This document shows, in pieces, positions 1-7,747 of a DNA stretch of 64,000 nucleotides. A program made the position numbers and the translations under genes. The notes beneath the pieces are model-generated. The model did not search any database, was not told where the DNA came from, and was given only the letters and a program-made list of their open reading frames with translations. Origin of the DNA: a bacterium SCSIO 12741 (GTDB taxonomy: Bacteria; Bacteroidota; Bacteroidia; Flavobacteriales_G; Salibacteraceae); assembly GCA_024398055.1 (NCBI GenBank), contig CP073749.1, positions 3,596,594 through 3,660,593 on the forward strand, in the 5' to 3' direction. Every line of letters starts with the position of its first letter. Position 1 is the first letter of the stretch.

Positions 1-2
1 CT

Positions 3-230
3 TCTCCGGATAAAGGAGTTCTACGTGGAATTTGGATCGGTGGGTCTGTTGGGGCATTTATCTATCTGATAGCCTTTGTATTCGGAATTTCTTTCTACGC
101 CAACCCTTCATTGGAGCACATTCTTCTGGATGCCTGCTGGCAAGTAGTGGAGCAGAGCTTTGGAGCTATTGTAGCAGCTTCGGTTTTAACCCTGGCTACT
201 TCCATGTCGAAGGTGAAAACCTTGGATTGA
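3..230 (+). CDS. C-terminal part of a membrane protein (5' end outside window)
   Basis: An open frame enters from the left edge in frame 3 and ends at TGA 228-230, giving about 75 residues. The visible part has a hydrophobic segment (GGSVGAFIYLIAFVFGIS) and a second one near the C terminus (FGAIVAASVLTLA), followed by a short Lys-containing tail, so it looks like the last two membrane helices of an inner-membrane protein. I do not recognise the family. A competing frame (32-262) is longer in the window but has no membrane or domain logic and overlaps the queE promoter. The next gene begins 54 bases downstream. Confidence 0.5.
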   Translation, partial: SPDKGVLRGIWIGGSVGAFIYLIAFVFGISFYANPSLEHILLDACWQVVEQSFGAIVAASVLTLATSMSKVKTLD

Positions 231-265
231 TCCGTAAAATCCCTTTTCCTTTTTTTAATTGAGTG

Positions 266-273
266 TACTTTTG
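266..273 (+). promoter_or_regulatory. Bacteroidota -7 element of queE
   Basis: TACTTTTG matches the Bacteroidota sigma-A -7 consensus TAnnTTTG exactly and ends 10 bases before the queE ATG, which implies a leader of only a few bases. No convincing -33 TTG was found at 17-23 bases spacing. The assignment is by consensus and position only. Confidence 0.45.
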
Positions 274-283
274 CCGCGTTTCT

Positions 284-892
284 ATGACAACGCATCTACA
301 TGAGTTTCCGGTGATGGAACATTTCCACACCATTCAGGGTGAAGGACACCATGCTGGTAAAGCTGCCTATTTTATTCGCATTGCCGGATGCGATGTGGGC
401 TGTCCCTGGTGCGATGTAAAAGAAAGCTGGGACGATCAATACCCCAAAGCTTCCGTCCAAACCATGATCGAATGGGTAAAGGAAAGCGGAGCAAAAAACG
501 TGGTGATCACCGGTGGAGAACCCAGTTTGTACGACCTTTCTGAATTGACTCAACAATTTAGAACGGCAGGATTTAATCTTTGGCTTGAAACCTCCGGAGC
601 TTACGAACTGACTGGTGAATGGGATTGGGTTGTATTGTCGCCCAAGCGAAGAAAACAGCCGCATCCAAGCAATTGGAACAAGGTCGATGAATTTAAAGTA
701 GTAGTCGTGCGTCCTCCCGATTTGGAATGGGCATCGAATTTGGCAGAAAACCTTCCCGATTCAGCGGCCTGGTATTTGCAACCTGAATGGAGTAGGGAAG
801 AAGAGGTGCTGCCCAGAATTATCAACTTCGTTAAAGAAAATCCCGATTGGAGTATTTCTCTCCAGACGCATAAGTATATGCGGATTCCTTGA
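284..892 (+). CDS. queE: 7-carboxy-7-deazaguanine synthase QueE
   Basis: This is a radical SAM enzyme of about 202 residues. It converts 6-carboxytetrahydropterin to 7-carboxy-7-deazaguanine in queuosine/preQ0 biosynthesis. The N terminus has the family signature FHTIQGEG, then the Fe-S motif AGCDVGCPWCDVKESW with the CxxxCxxC-type cysteines. VVITGGEPSL follows at about residue 73, the SAM-contacting GGE motif. The C terminus ends at a normal family position (SLQTHKYMRIP). I chose ATG 284 because an upstream GTG at 263 lies inside the promoter element; ATG 314 is a possible shorter start. It appears to be monocistronic, followed by a heptad repeat region. Confidence 0.93.
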   Translation: MTTHLHEFPVMEHFHTIQGEGHHAGKAAYFIRIAGCDVGCPWCDVKESWDDQYPKASVQTMIEWVKESGAKNVVITGGEPSLYDLSELTQQFRTAGFNLWLETSGAYELTGEWDWVVLSPKRRKQPHPSNWNKVDEFKVVVVRPPDLEWASNLAENLPDSAAWYLQPEWSREEEVLPRIINFVKENPDWSISLQTHKYMRIP

Positions 893-896
893 AATC

Positions 897-1009
897 GTTT
901 GAATTTTGAATTCTGAATTCTGAAATTCGAAATCTGAGGGTGCTTTTGGTGTGTTTGTGCCTTGTTTACCACAAAATTCAATATTCAACATTCAAAATTC
1001 AGAATTTCG
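897..1009. repeat. Heptad inverted repeat, copy A
   Basis: The left arm holds five 7-base units of the type GAATTYT from 901 to 935. The right arm holds five units of the type AAATTCA from 974 to 1008. The arms are imperfect reverse complements; the best block is 12 perfect base pairs, 900-911 with 990-1001. The spacer is GT-rich. There is no T tract after the right arm, so it is not a classical terminator. It lies between queE and the next same-strand gene. Related copies are near 21.1, 25.1 and 38.3 kb. Confidence 0.6.
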
Positions 1010-1056
1010 CCAGATTGAAGTTGGTAAGGGTTTTGTATCATTGTCGTTTACCGGTA

Positions 1057-2985
1057 ATGGATTTGTATATGGATAAAATCTGGAAGTATACGTGTAGTTT
1101 GATTGTGTTGATGCTGATGGCAGGAAGTCTTTCAGCCCAATACACCAGTAGAGATAAGAAAGCCGTGAAAATCTTTGAAGAAGGCCGCATCCACTATTCC
1201 CGGATGGAAATGACGGAAGCTGCTGAGTTTTTTAAGCTGGCTTTGGAGCGCGATCCTGCCTTTATTGAACCTGCATTGGCGCTGGGGGATATCTATTACC
1301 GCAGCAAGCAATATGAGCTGTGTATCGAATACTTTGGTAAGGCCCTTGAAATTGATCCTTATTTCAAGCCTATGCTCTACATGCGATTGGCGGATGCAGA
1401 GCGCAAACTAAGTCGGTTTGATGCAGCGAAAGCTCATTTGGAAACATTTGCCTCATTGGGAAATATGCCTCCCGAAATTCGGGCGTCATTCGATCCCATG
1501 TACCGCAGCGTAAAATTTGCGGCCAAGGCGGTAAAAAATCCCGTTCCCTTTGACCCTAAAAACATGGGGCCTTCCATCAACACGGCAGAAGAGGATTACC
1601 ACCCATCGTTAACGGTGGACAAGAGATTGTTTGTGTTTTCCCGCAAGACGCCTATACGAGCTAATGATGGCCGTGTTCGCTATCAGGAAGACTTGTATTA
1701 CAGTACCGGCGATGGGACCGGAAAATGGAACCCTGCTAAGAATTTTAGAGGACCCATTAACACGACCCAAGCCAATGAAGGAGCCTCAAGTATTTCTCAT
1801 GATGGGAAGTATTTGTTTTTTACCATTTGCCCTCCGATGGAACATTGCAACATCCATATTTCCTGGTTGGGAGCTAAAGGATGGGAACGTCCTGTAAAAA
1901 TGCCACCTCCTGTAAATTCATCAGCTTGGGATGCTCACCCCAGTTTTTCACCTGATGGTAAGACGCTCTACTTTTCCAGCGCCCGAAAGGGGGGAAGAGG
2001 TAAGTCTGATATCTGGATGATTCGCCAAAACGATGATGGTAGCTGGGGAGAGCCTAAAAGTTTGCCCTTCAATACCTCAGGTTCAGAAATGACCCCATTT
2101 ATGCATGCGGATGGAACCACGCTCTATTTCTCTTCAGATGGATTACCAGGAATGGGCGAGCATGACCTCTTTGTCGTAAAAATGGACTCCCGAGGAAACT
2201 GGGGTACTCCGCGTAACTTGGGATACCCAATCAACAGTATTGAAAATGAATACTCCATGATTGCCGATCCAGATGGACGTTTGGCCTATTTTGCCTCTGA
2301 GCGGGATGGTGGTTATGGTAAGTTGGATATTTACCAGTTTCTTCTTCCGGATTACGCACGTCCTATTACATCCAGCTACCTCTCGGGTGTGGTATTCGAT
2401 TCAGAAACCAACGAAAAGTTAGATGCTGATGTAGAGTTGATCGATTTGGCTACTGAAAAAGTAATGATAAGAACCCAATCCGATAAGACCTATGGTACCT
2501 TCCTGGCGTCTTTGCCTTCTGAGCGAAACTATGCCTTGAATGTATCGCGAAAAGGATACCTTTTTTATTCCGAGAATTTTGCTTTGAAAAAGCAGACCAA
2601 AGCGGCTCCACGGAAGCTGGTAGTTCCATTGATCCCGATTAAAAAGGGAGCCCGTGTGGTATTAAGAAATGTGTTTTTCGAAACTGGAAAATATGACCTG
2701 CAACCCGAGAGTAGAGCGGAGTTGAATAAGCTGGTAAAGTACCTCGGACAGAATCCTGATTTAAGAATTGAAATTGGGGGGCACACCGATAATCAAGGTA
2801 CGGCGGCTACGAACAAAACCCTAAGTGCGAACCGGGCCAAAGCGGTGTTCCAATATTTAGTCGATCAGGGCGTTGATTCTTCTCGTTTGGCATCTAAGGG
2901 ATACGGCCAAGATGAACCCATTGCGGACAATGGAACCGAAGAAGGCCGTGCTCAAAATCGCCGAACTGAATTTACCATTCTGTAA
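1057..2985 (+). CDS. PorE-like protein: TPR, PD40 propeller, CRD-type domain and OmpA C-terminal domain
   Basis: About 642 residues. A signal peptide covers residues 1-28, ending in SLSAQ. TPR helices lie at about 35-140, with YKLALERDP-like repeats. PD40/WD40-like blades with HPSFSPDGKTLYFSS motifs span about 165-430. A carboxypeptidase-regulatory-like beta domain lies at about 437-530. The OmpA peptidoglycan-binding domain spans 531-642 (FFETGKYDL, GGHTDNQG, NRRTEF). This order matches PorE of Porphyromonas gingivalis, a periplasmic protein tied to the type IX secretion machine. Unlike PorE it lacks a lipobox cysteine, so it is probably periplasmic and soluble. ATG 1069 (MDKIWK) is an equally plausible start. 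The next gene starts directly after the stop. Confidence 0.85.
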   Translation: MDLYMDKIWKYTCSLIVLMLMAGSLSAQYTSRDKKAVKIFEEGRIHYSRMEMTEAAEFFKLALERDPAFIEPALALGDIYYRSKQYELCIEYFGKALEIDPYFKPMLYMRLADAERKLSRFDAAKAHLETFASLGNMPPEIRASFDPMYRSVKFAAKAVKNPVPFDPKNMGPSINTAEEDYHPSLTVDKRLFVFSRKTPIRANDGRVRYQEDLYYSTGDGTGKWNPAKNFRGPINTTQANEGASSISHDGKYLFFTICPPMEHCNIHISWLGAKGWERPVKMPPPVNSSAWDAHPSFSPDGKTLYFSSARKGGRGKSDIWMIRQNDDGSWGEPKSLPFNTSGSEMTPFMHADGTTLYFSSDGLPGMGEHDLFVVKMDSRGNWGTPRNLGYPINSIENEYSMIADPDGRLAYFASERDGGYGKLDIYQFLLPDYARPITSSYLSGVVFDSETNEKLDADVELIDLATEKVMIRTQSDKTYGTFLASLPSERNYALNVSRKGYLFYSENFALKKQTKAAPRKLVVPLIPIKKGARVVLRNVFFETGKYDLQPESRAELNKLVKYLGQNPDLRIEIGGHTDNQGTAATNKTLSANRAKAVFQYLVDQGVDSSRLASKGYGQDEPIADNGTEEGRAQNRRTEFTIL

Positions 2986-4401
2986 GTGCAGGCTACATTA
3001 AATAAAATCCCCGATCGATACCTGATAGGGTTTTCCCTGTTGTTTGGTATGGCCTACTTTGGCTACTACATCATCACCATGGATTGGGTGAATGGGGGCG
3101 GAGACTCCTACAATCATTTTCTTTTTGCGCACTATGCTCCCCAACATCCCGAGCTGTTGCTCCACCATTGGGCGAAACCCTTGTTTACACTTTTGTTGGT
3201 TCCCTTTGCTATGGGATCGATAAAAGGTGCCGAGGTGTTCAATGTGCTTTTGGCTACGGGCTGTGGATTGATGGTTTTTGGCATGGCTCGCAAACTGGGT
3301 TACCGAAACGGTTGGTTGGCTTTGCTTTTGTTGCTGTTTAGCCCCATCGTTTATATCCACGTTTTTTCGGCTCTTACGGAGCCTTTAGGGGCCTTTATTC
3401 TTACGTTGGGACTCTACCTTACCCTGGACAAAAAATACATCTGGGGAGCCGTAGTTCTATCCTTTTTGCCCATCGTGCGAACAGAGACCTTCATTTTTGT
3501 TCCCATTTGGATCACTTATTTCTTACTGGTTCGTCAATGGAAAGCCATTCCTTTTCTGGCATCAGGCTTTGTTATTTATAGCCTGGTTGGTGGATGGTAC
3601 TATGGAGATTGGTTGTGGTTGATTAACCAGAATCCTTATCAAGGGGCAGCGGATATTTACCATTCTGGAAGCCTCATGCATTTTGCAGATAGTTACCAGC
3701 ACATCACTCAACTTCCATTGGGATTGTTGATGCTCATTGGTATTGTGGCCTTACTTCCCTGGAAGGGAAAAGCATCCTGGAGTCAGCCTAAGTTTTGGTT
3801 TGAGTGGCAGGTCATTTTTATTGCTTTTGGTTATTTCTCTGCCCATTCAGTAGTTTGGTGGCTGGGTATAGGTGGTTCTGCCGGACTTATTCGGGTTATG
3901 CTGGTCATCGCTCCATTACTTGTTTTGCTTGGCATTAAGGGCTTCGATATTCTATCTGCACCGCTCAAGAAAGATTGGATGGTTAAGGTTTTTGGCTTGG
4001 CCATCATCGCCCTACTGCTGTATTACGATATGAGGCAATATAGACTTCCTCAGCAGCTGCATCCTGAGGATGAATTGGTTCAGTCCTTACTTCCCAAAGC
4101 TCAGGAGTGGAAAACAGAGGATAATCGGGTGTATTATGCGCATCCGGTCATTCCTTATTTTATGGAACTCAATCCCTACGACAAGTCTGAAACCATGAAT
4201 CTGATTGAAAATGGTGGAGCCATGTTGGGGGAATTTCAGCCTGGAGATGTGTTCATTTGGGATTCTCATTTCTGCCCCAACGAGGTGCGGTTAACCGATA
4301 ATCACATGCTGGTAGAGTTTGGATTGACCCTTACTGAAACCTACGAAAAGACTTGGGAACCCGACGGCAAATTTGAGATTCGAATTTACCGGAAAGAGTA
4401 A
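2986..4401 (+). CDS. Multispanning membrane protein, GT-C glycosyltransferase-like
   Basis: A 471-residue polytopic inner-membrane protein with about nine or ten hydrophobic segments and a soluble tail of about 110 residues. The first periplasmic loop has GGDSYNHF followed by HHWAKPLF. That resembles the acidic first-loop motif of GT-C (PMT/GT39-like) transferases that use lipid-linked sugars, and a later RTETF loop also fits. Family membership is inferred from topology and these motifs; no substrate can be assigned. The GTG start at 2986 follows immediately on the TAA of the PorE-like gene, so the two are probably co-transcribed and translationally coupled. It ends 1 base from a convergent gene. 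Confidence 0.65.
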   Translation: MQATLNKIPDRYLIGFSLLFGMAYFGYYIITMDWVNGGGDSYNHFLFAHYAPQHPELLLHHWAKPLFTLLLVPFAMGSIKGAEVFNVLLATGCGLMVFGMARKLGYRNGWLALLLLLFSPIVYIHVFSALTEPLGAFILTLGLYLTLDKKYIWGAVVLSFLPIVRTETFIFVPIWITYFLLVRQWKAIPFLASGFVIYSLVGGWYYGDWLWLINQNPYQGAADIYHSGSLMHFADSYQHITQLPLGLLMLIGIVALLPWKGKASWSQPKFWFEWQVIFIAFGYFSAHSVVWWLGIGGSAGLIRVMLVIAPLLVLLGIKGFDILSAPLKKDWMVKVFGLAIIALLLYYDMRQYRLPQQLHPEDELVQSLLPKAQEWKTEDNRVYYAHPVIPYFMELNPYDKSETMNLIENGGAMLGEFQPGDVFIWDSHFCPNEVRLTDNHMLVEFGLTLTETYEKTWEPDGKFEIRIYRKE

Positions 4402-4402
4402 A

Positions 4403-5902
4403 CTACTTCTGAAACCTCAAGGGTATATGCCCATCAATGACCAGAATGTAACTGCCCTGGGATAGACGACTAACATCTAAGGCAGCTTCTCCCTGAAAAT
4501 CGATTTCATATTCTTCCAAAATACTTCCTCTAATATCGAGGATATGGAAGTTCATGGGGCCATTGATCGATGGGGCCTGAATGATAAGTCGATCGGATAC
4601 CGGGTTAGGGTACAATTGAAATCCATCCGCTTGTGTTTCATGATTTTCAACCGCAACGGTGCGATCTAAAGTGGTGTCTTGAAAGCGGTAGGTTTCGGAT
4701 AAGCCGTATCGCCAGGCATTGGTATCGCTGCGGTACTCGATAACTCCCATATCGCGGTATTGGTTTTCGAAACTTCCTACATCGCCAATTCCGTATCTAC
4801 GACCATCTTTGATGCGGACGGTGTACATCTTCTTGTCATACCAGCCTTCACCAACCACAGGCCCGTACACCAACTGCATGTTGAAGTCGATACTAATGGT
4901 ACGAGCACCAAAAATTCCTTTAGGTTCACCGTTTCCATGTGAATTGGTATGACCCATTGTAAAGTAGAGTGAGCTGCCTTCAACAATGTCGTACATCTCA
5001 TCCGTCTTTTCGCCAAACAGTACATCAATATGGCGAACAAACTTACCTGTGCTATCGGCAACCATCACGTATTCGTTGTTGACTCCAAGTTTTTCATCTA
5101 CTTCGATTCCAACCATTACGAATTCGCCCTTTTGATTTTCTATAATTCCGTGTCCTGAGCGACTTATAGGGTAGCTGTAATGTGCATCAAAAAGAATTTT
5201 TCCGGTTTCGTCCATCTTCACCAACCAGAAATTTTGAGGATTTCCATCCATCGAGGTGTCTTGACGGGCTCCACAAATGGCAAAGTTTCCATCTCGGGTT
5301 GGAATGATACGATTGAATTCGTCGTCACCTCCTGAACCCAGGTTCTTTTCCCATTCAAGATCGCCATTGGCCTTGATCTTAAAAATGTAGCCATCGGCCT
5401 TACCGTTGTCGGAGAAACTGTAGGTTTTGCCTACTACCAGGTATCCACCGTCTGAAGTGGGTTTAAGGTCATGGGCAAAATCCCAATCAAATCCACCCAT
5501 GGTTCGCTCCCAAAGAAGCTTGCCACTGGGATCGGTTCCCAAAACATAGGCATCGTAGCCACCATTTCCAATACTGTTGGTGTAGCCGCAAATGACATAG
5601 CCGCCACCAATCGGTGAGATTTCCACAGCTCTACCTACTTCCAGGTGACCATGTCCTAAGGCTACAGACCAGGTTCTTTTAAGAGCCGAATCCGTTTTTA
5701 CCAAATACACATCTGAATTTCCAGCGCCAAAGCTGCTGGTACTACCAACAAGAATAAACCCATTGTCTTGGGTCAATTCCATATCACGACCAAAGTCATC
5801 ACGACCACCGCCGAATGAATACATGTAGGCAGAATCTACCTGAGCCTTGAGTCCTGTGGACAGCAAAAGGCCAAGAATTAAAAGTAGTCTGGTATCAAGC
5901 AC
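4403..5902 (-). CDS. Secreted repeat-propeller protein with T9SS type A sorting domain
   Basis: 499 residues. A signal peptide (MLDTRLLLILGLLLSTGLKAQ) is followed by repeated blades with the pattern DGGYLVVG/ Y-x-FKIKANGD, typical of bacterial propellers of the delta-60 repeat/WD-like type. The C terminus has LYPNPVSDRLIIQ, ILDIRGSILEEYEI and SRLSQGSYILVIDG, the three conserved blocks of a type A sorting domain. The protein is therefore expected to cross the outer membrane by T9SS and be anchored or released. No enzymatic motif is visible. The start is GTG 5902; there is no in-frame ATG near it, and a TAAATTTA -7-like element (5907-5914) lies just upstream, so the leader is very short. Confidence 0.85.
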   Translation of the reverse strand: MLDTRLLLILGLLLSTGLKAQVDSAYMYSFGGGRDDFGRDMELTQDNGFILVGSTSSFGAGNSDVYLVKTDSALKRTWSVALGHGHLEVGRAVEISPIGGGYVICGYTNSIGNGGYDAYVLGTDPSGKLLWERTMGGFDWDFAHDLKPTSDGGYLVVGKTYSFSDNGKADGYIFKIKANGDLEWEKNLGSGGDDEFNRIIPTRDGNFAICGARQDTSMDGNPQNFWLVKMDETGKILFDAHYSYPISRSGHGIIENQKGEFVMVGIEVDEKLGVNNEYVMVADSTGKFVRHIDVLFGEKTDEMYDIVEGSSLYFTMGHTNSHGNGEPKGIFGARTISIDFNMQLVYGPVVGEGWYDKKMYTVRIKDGRRYGIGDVGSFENQYRDMGVIEYRSDTNAWRYGLSETYRFQDTTLDRTVAVENHETQADGFQLYPNPVSDRLIIQAPSINGPMNFHILDIRGSILEEYEIDFQGEAALDVSRLSQGSYILVIDGHIPLRFQK

Positions 5903-5945
5903 GGGTTAAATTTACGGTTTCAAAGGCATATTTGAACTTTGAGGC

Positions 5946-5962
5946 AATTGAATTTTTCAATT
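5946..5962 (-). terminator. Small palindrome overlapping a stop codon
   Basis: A perfect 7-base inverted repeat AATTGAA/TTCAATT with a 3-base loop covers the stop codon of the downstream-ending glycosyltransferase gene. It could act as a weak transcription end or RNA 3' stabiliser. There is no T tract on the minus strand. Confidence 0.25.
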
Positions 5963-7549
5963 CTGCGATTTTCGCTGCAGCAAACAAGAGTATGCAATCC
6001 CTTTTTCCACGCAGAAAACAACCTCATATTCGTCCTTTAAATTTTCTGGATCACACTCATTACCAAAATTCTTGCAGAGTACGTATTCCGATTCGCCTCG
6101 TGGCAAGGTATTTATTGCTGTGAATGGAATTGTAGAATTACGGTATCCAATGTAGGCATGGTTGAAGGCATATTTATCGAGGAATCCAACGTGAATGGAT
6201 TTATCATAGATGTCGAGTTCTTCGATTTTTAACATGGCTTCCTGAAAGGATTCAACCCCATCCTTGTATCCGGAGGAAACGTCAAATATTTTTTCTTCCT
6301 GCCAGTCTACCACATTCCAGCTGATGGCCCCCACAAAAATGAGTACGGGAACGATGGTCCATTGTGCAAAGGATCGGTGGAGTAGTAAAGCTGAACCTCC
6401 TAAGAAAATCGGAATGAGGCAAAGCAAATACCTAAAGGTGAAGAAATTGATAGCCGAATATCCAATGAACAGGACGCAGGCCATCAAGCCGAAGGTTACC
6501 ATTTTCTTTTCGTCACTCTGCTTTTTCCAGGGAATGAAAAAGGTGTAAACGAATCCTGCAATCATCACCGCACAAACCGGAATTACCCATTCATTGGGCA
6601 CTTCCCAATAACCGAACAATACTTTGAGTAGGGAGCCTAATAATACGAGGTGAAAAATTCGAATTTTCCAGTTGCTGTATGGCCAAACTAAACCTATACT
6701 CAGCCATATACTTAAGGAAAGAAGGTAGCGCCCTTTGAATTCGAAAACACGTAGGTAGAAGTTTTGGAAATTGACCAGGATATCGTGGTACTCAAAATTG
6801 AGCATGCCTGTGTGCTCCGGAAAGAACACCCAGCCCTTTTCGAAATATTGCACCACAAAAAAAAGCACAGGAATAGCCAGCCCGGCCAAAATGGATAAAG
6901 AAGTTCTTATGACTTGACCTCGTTTTTCGCGAGAATAAAACAACCACTCACAAACGAGAAACAGGAACCAGAAAATGATGCCTGATTCCTTGGTCATTAA
7001 AAGAAGATTTAGGCTAAGGGCAAGGAGAATCAAGTTTCGTTTCAAATAGAAATAGAGGGAACTCAGAACAAATAGCCCCAACATAACTTCGGGCAAAATC
7101 TGGGTGGACTGCTGAAAAAACTCTGGCTGAGCTATCAAAGAGATTTCAACTAAAAAGATTAGAATCAAGGGCAACTTGAAGTGCCGCAAAACCAGGCCAA
7201 GAAAGACCAAGGATGAGGCAGAAACCAACAAGGCAAAAAGGCGAAGGGTAATCACCGAATCTCCAAAAATGACACCCCATAAGGCAAAGAGGTTATGAAA
7301 AAGAGTAGGATGACCTCTGGAAAGATCTACCGGAAGTGCATTTGGATCGAAGGAAACGCCGTGTTCGATTAAATAATGCACTGCTGGGTGATACACCCAT
7401 ATTTCGTCCCAATAACTGCCTAAGGAAAGAAAGGAGAACCTTAGAATAAATAGAAGGATTGTTGGTGCTAATAAAAGAATCCATACCCATGGACTATTGC
7501 CCGGAAGGTCTGTTCCATAGGAAAGAAGCGATTGAATTTTTTTCAGCAT
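5957..7549 (-). CDS. GT39-type membrane glycosyltransferase (PMT/ArnT-like)
   Basis: About 530 residues with roughly eleven hydrophobic helices. The first extracytoplasmic loop has GSYWDEIWVYHPA, carrying the Asp-Glu pair conserved in PMT/ArnT-like GT-C enzymes, followed by RGHPTLFHNLFALWG, another conserved block. Such enzymes transfer a sugar from a polyprenyl-phosphate donor on the periplasmic side; the acceptor here is unknown. A soluble C-terminal part of about 100 residues contains Cys-containing motifs. I prefer ATG 7549 (MLKKIQ). An upstream ATG at 7585 is immediately followed by TACTTTAG, which looks like the -7 element of this gene. It belongs to the same broad fold as the gene at 2986. 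Confidence 0.8.
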   Translation of the reverse strand: MLKKIQSLLSYGTDLPGNSPWVWILLLAPTILLFILRFSFLSLGSYWDEIWVYHPAVHYLIEHGVSFDPNALPVDLSRGHPTLFHNLFALWGVIFGDSVITLRLFALLVSASSLVFLGLVLRHFKLPLILIFLVEISLIAQPEFFQQSTQILPEVMLGLFVLSSLYFYLKRNLILLALSLNLLLMTKESGIIFWFLFLVCEWLFYSREKRGQVIRTSLSILAGLAIPVLFFVVQYFEKGWVFFPEHTGMLNFEYHDILVNFQNFYLRVFEFKGRYLLSLSIWLSIGLVWPYSNWKIRIFHLVLLGSLLKVLFGYWEVPNEWVIPVCAVMIAGFVYTFFIPWKKQSDEKKMVTFGLMACVLFIGYSAINFFTFRYLLCLIPIFLGGSALLLHRSFAQWTIVPVLIFVGAISWNVVDWQEEKIFDVSSGYKDGVESFQEAMLKIEELDIYDKSIHVGFLDKYAFNHAYIGYRNSTIPFTAINTLPRGESEYVLCKNFGNECDPENLKDEYEVVFCVEKGIAYSCLLQRKSQN

Positions 7550-7747
7550 GTATGGCCTTCGTACTAAGCGGTGGCTAAAGTACATGAATTCTGAATCAGA
7601 TAGCTAGGAAGGAAGAGTTCAAAATCAGCATTCCTTCTCTTTTCAAACCACCGTTCTATGAGCCATAATGCAAGGCCTGACTTGATAAGCGGTTCACTTT
7701 TCCCCTCAAAATTCCTTAATCTTGCCCCATATCTGAATGAAATTCAC

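Noticed and set aside
32-262. Open frame of 76 codons at the left edge
   Set aside because: It runs against the better membrane-protein frame (3-230) and through the queE promoter, with no domain logic.
940-1056. N-terminal extension of the PorE-like protein
   Set aside because: It would translate the right arm of the heptad repeat and put the signal peptide 40 residues inside.
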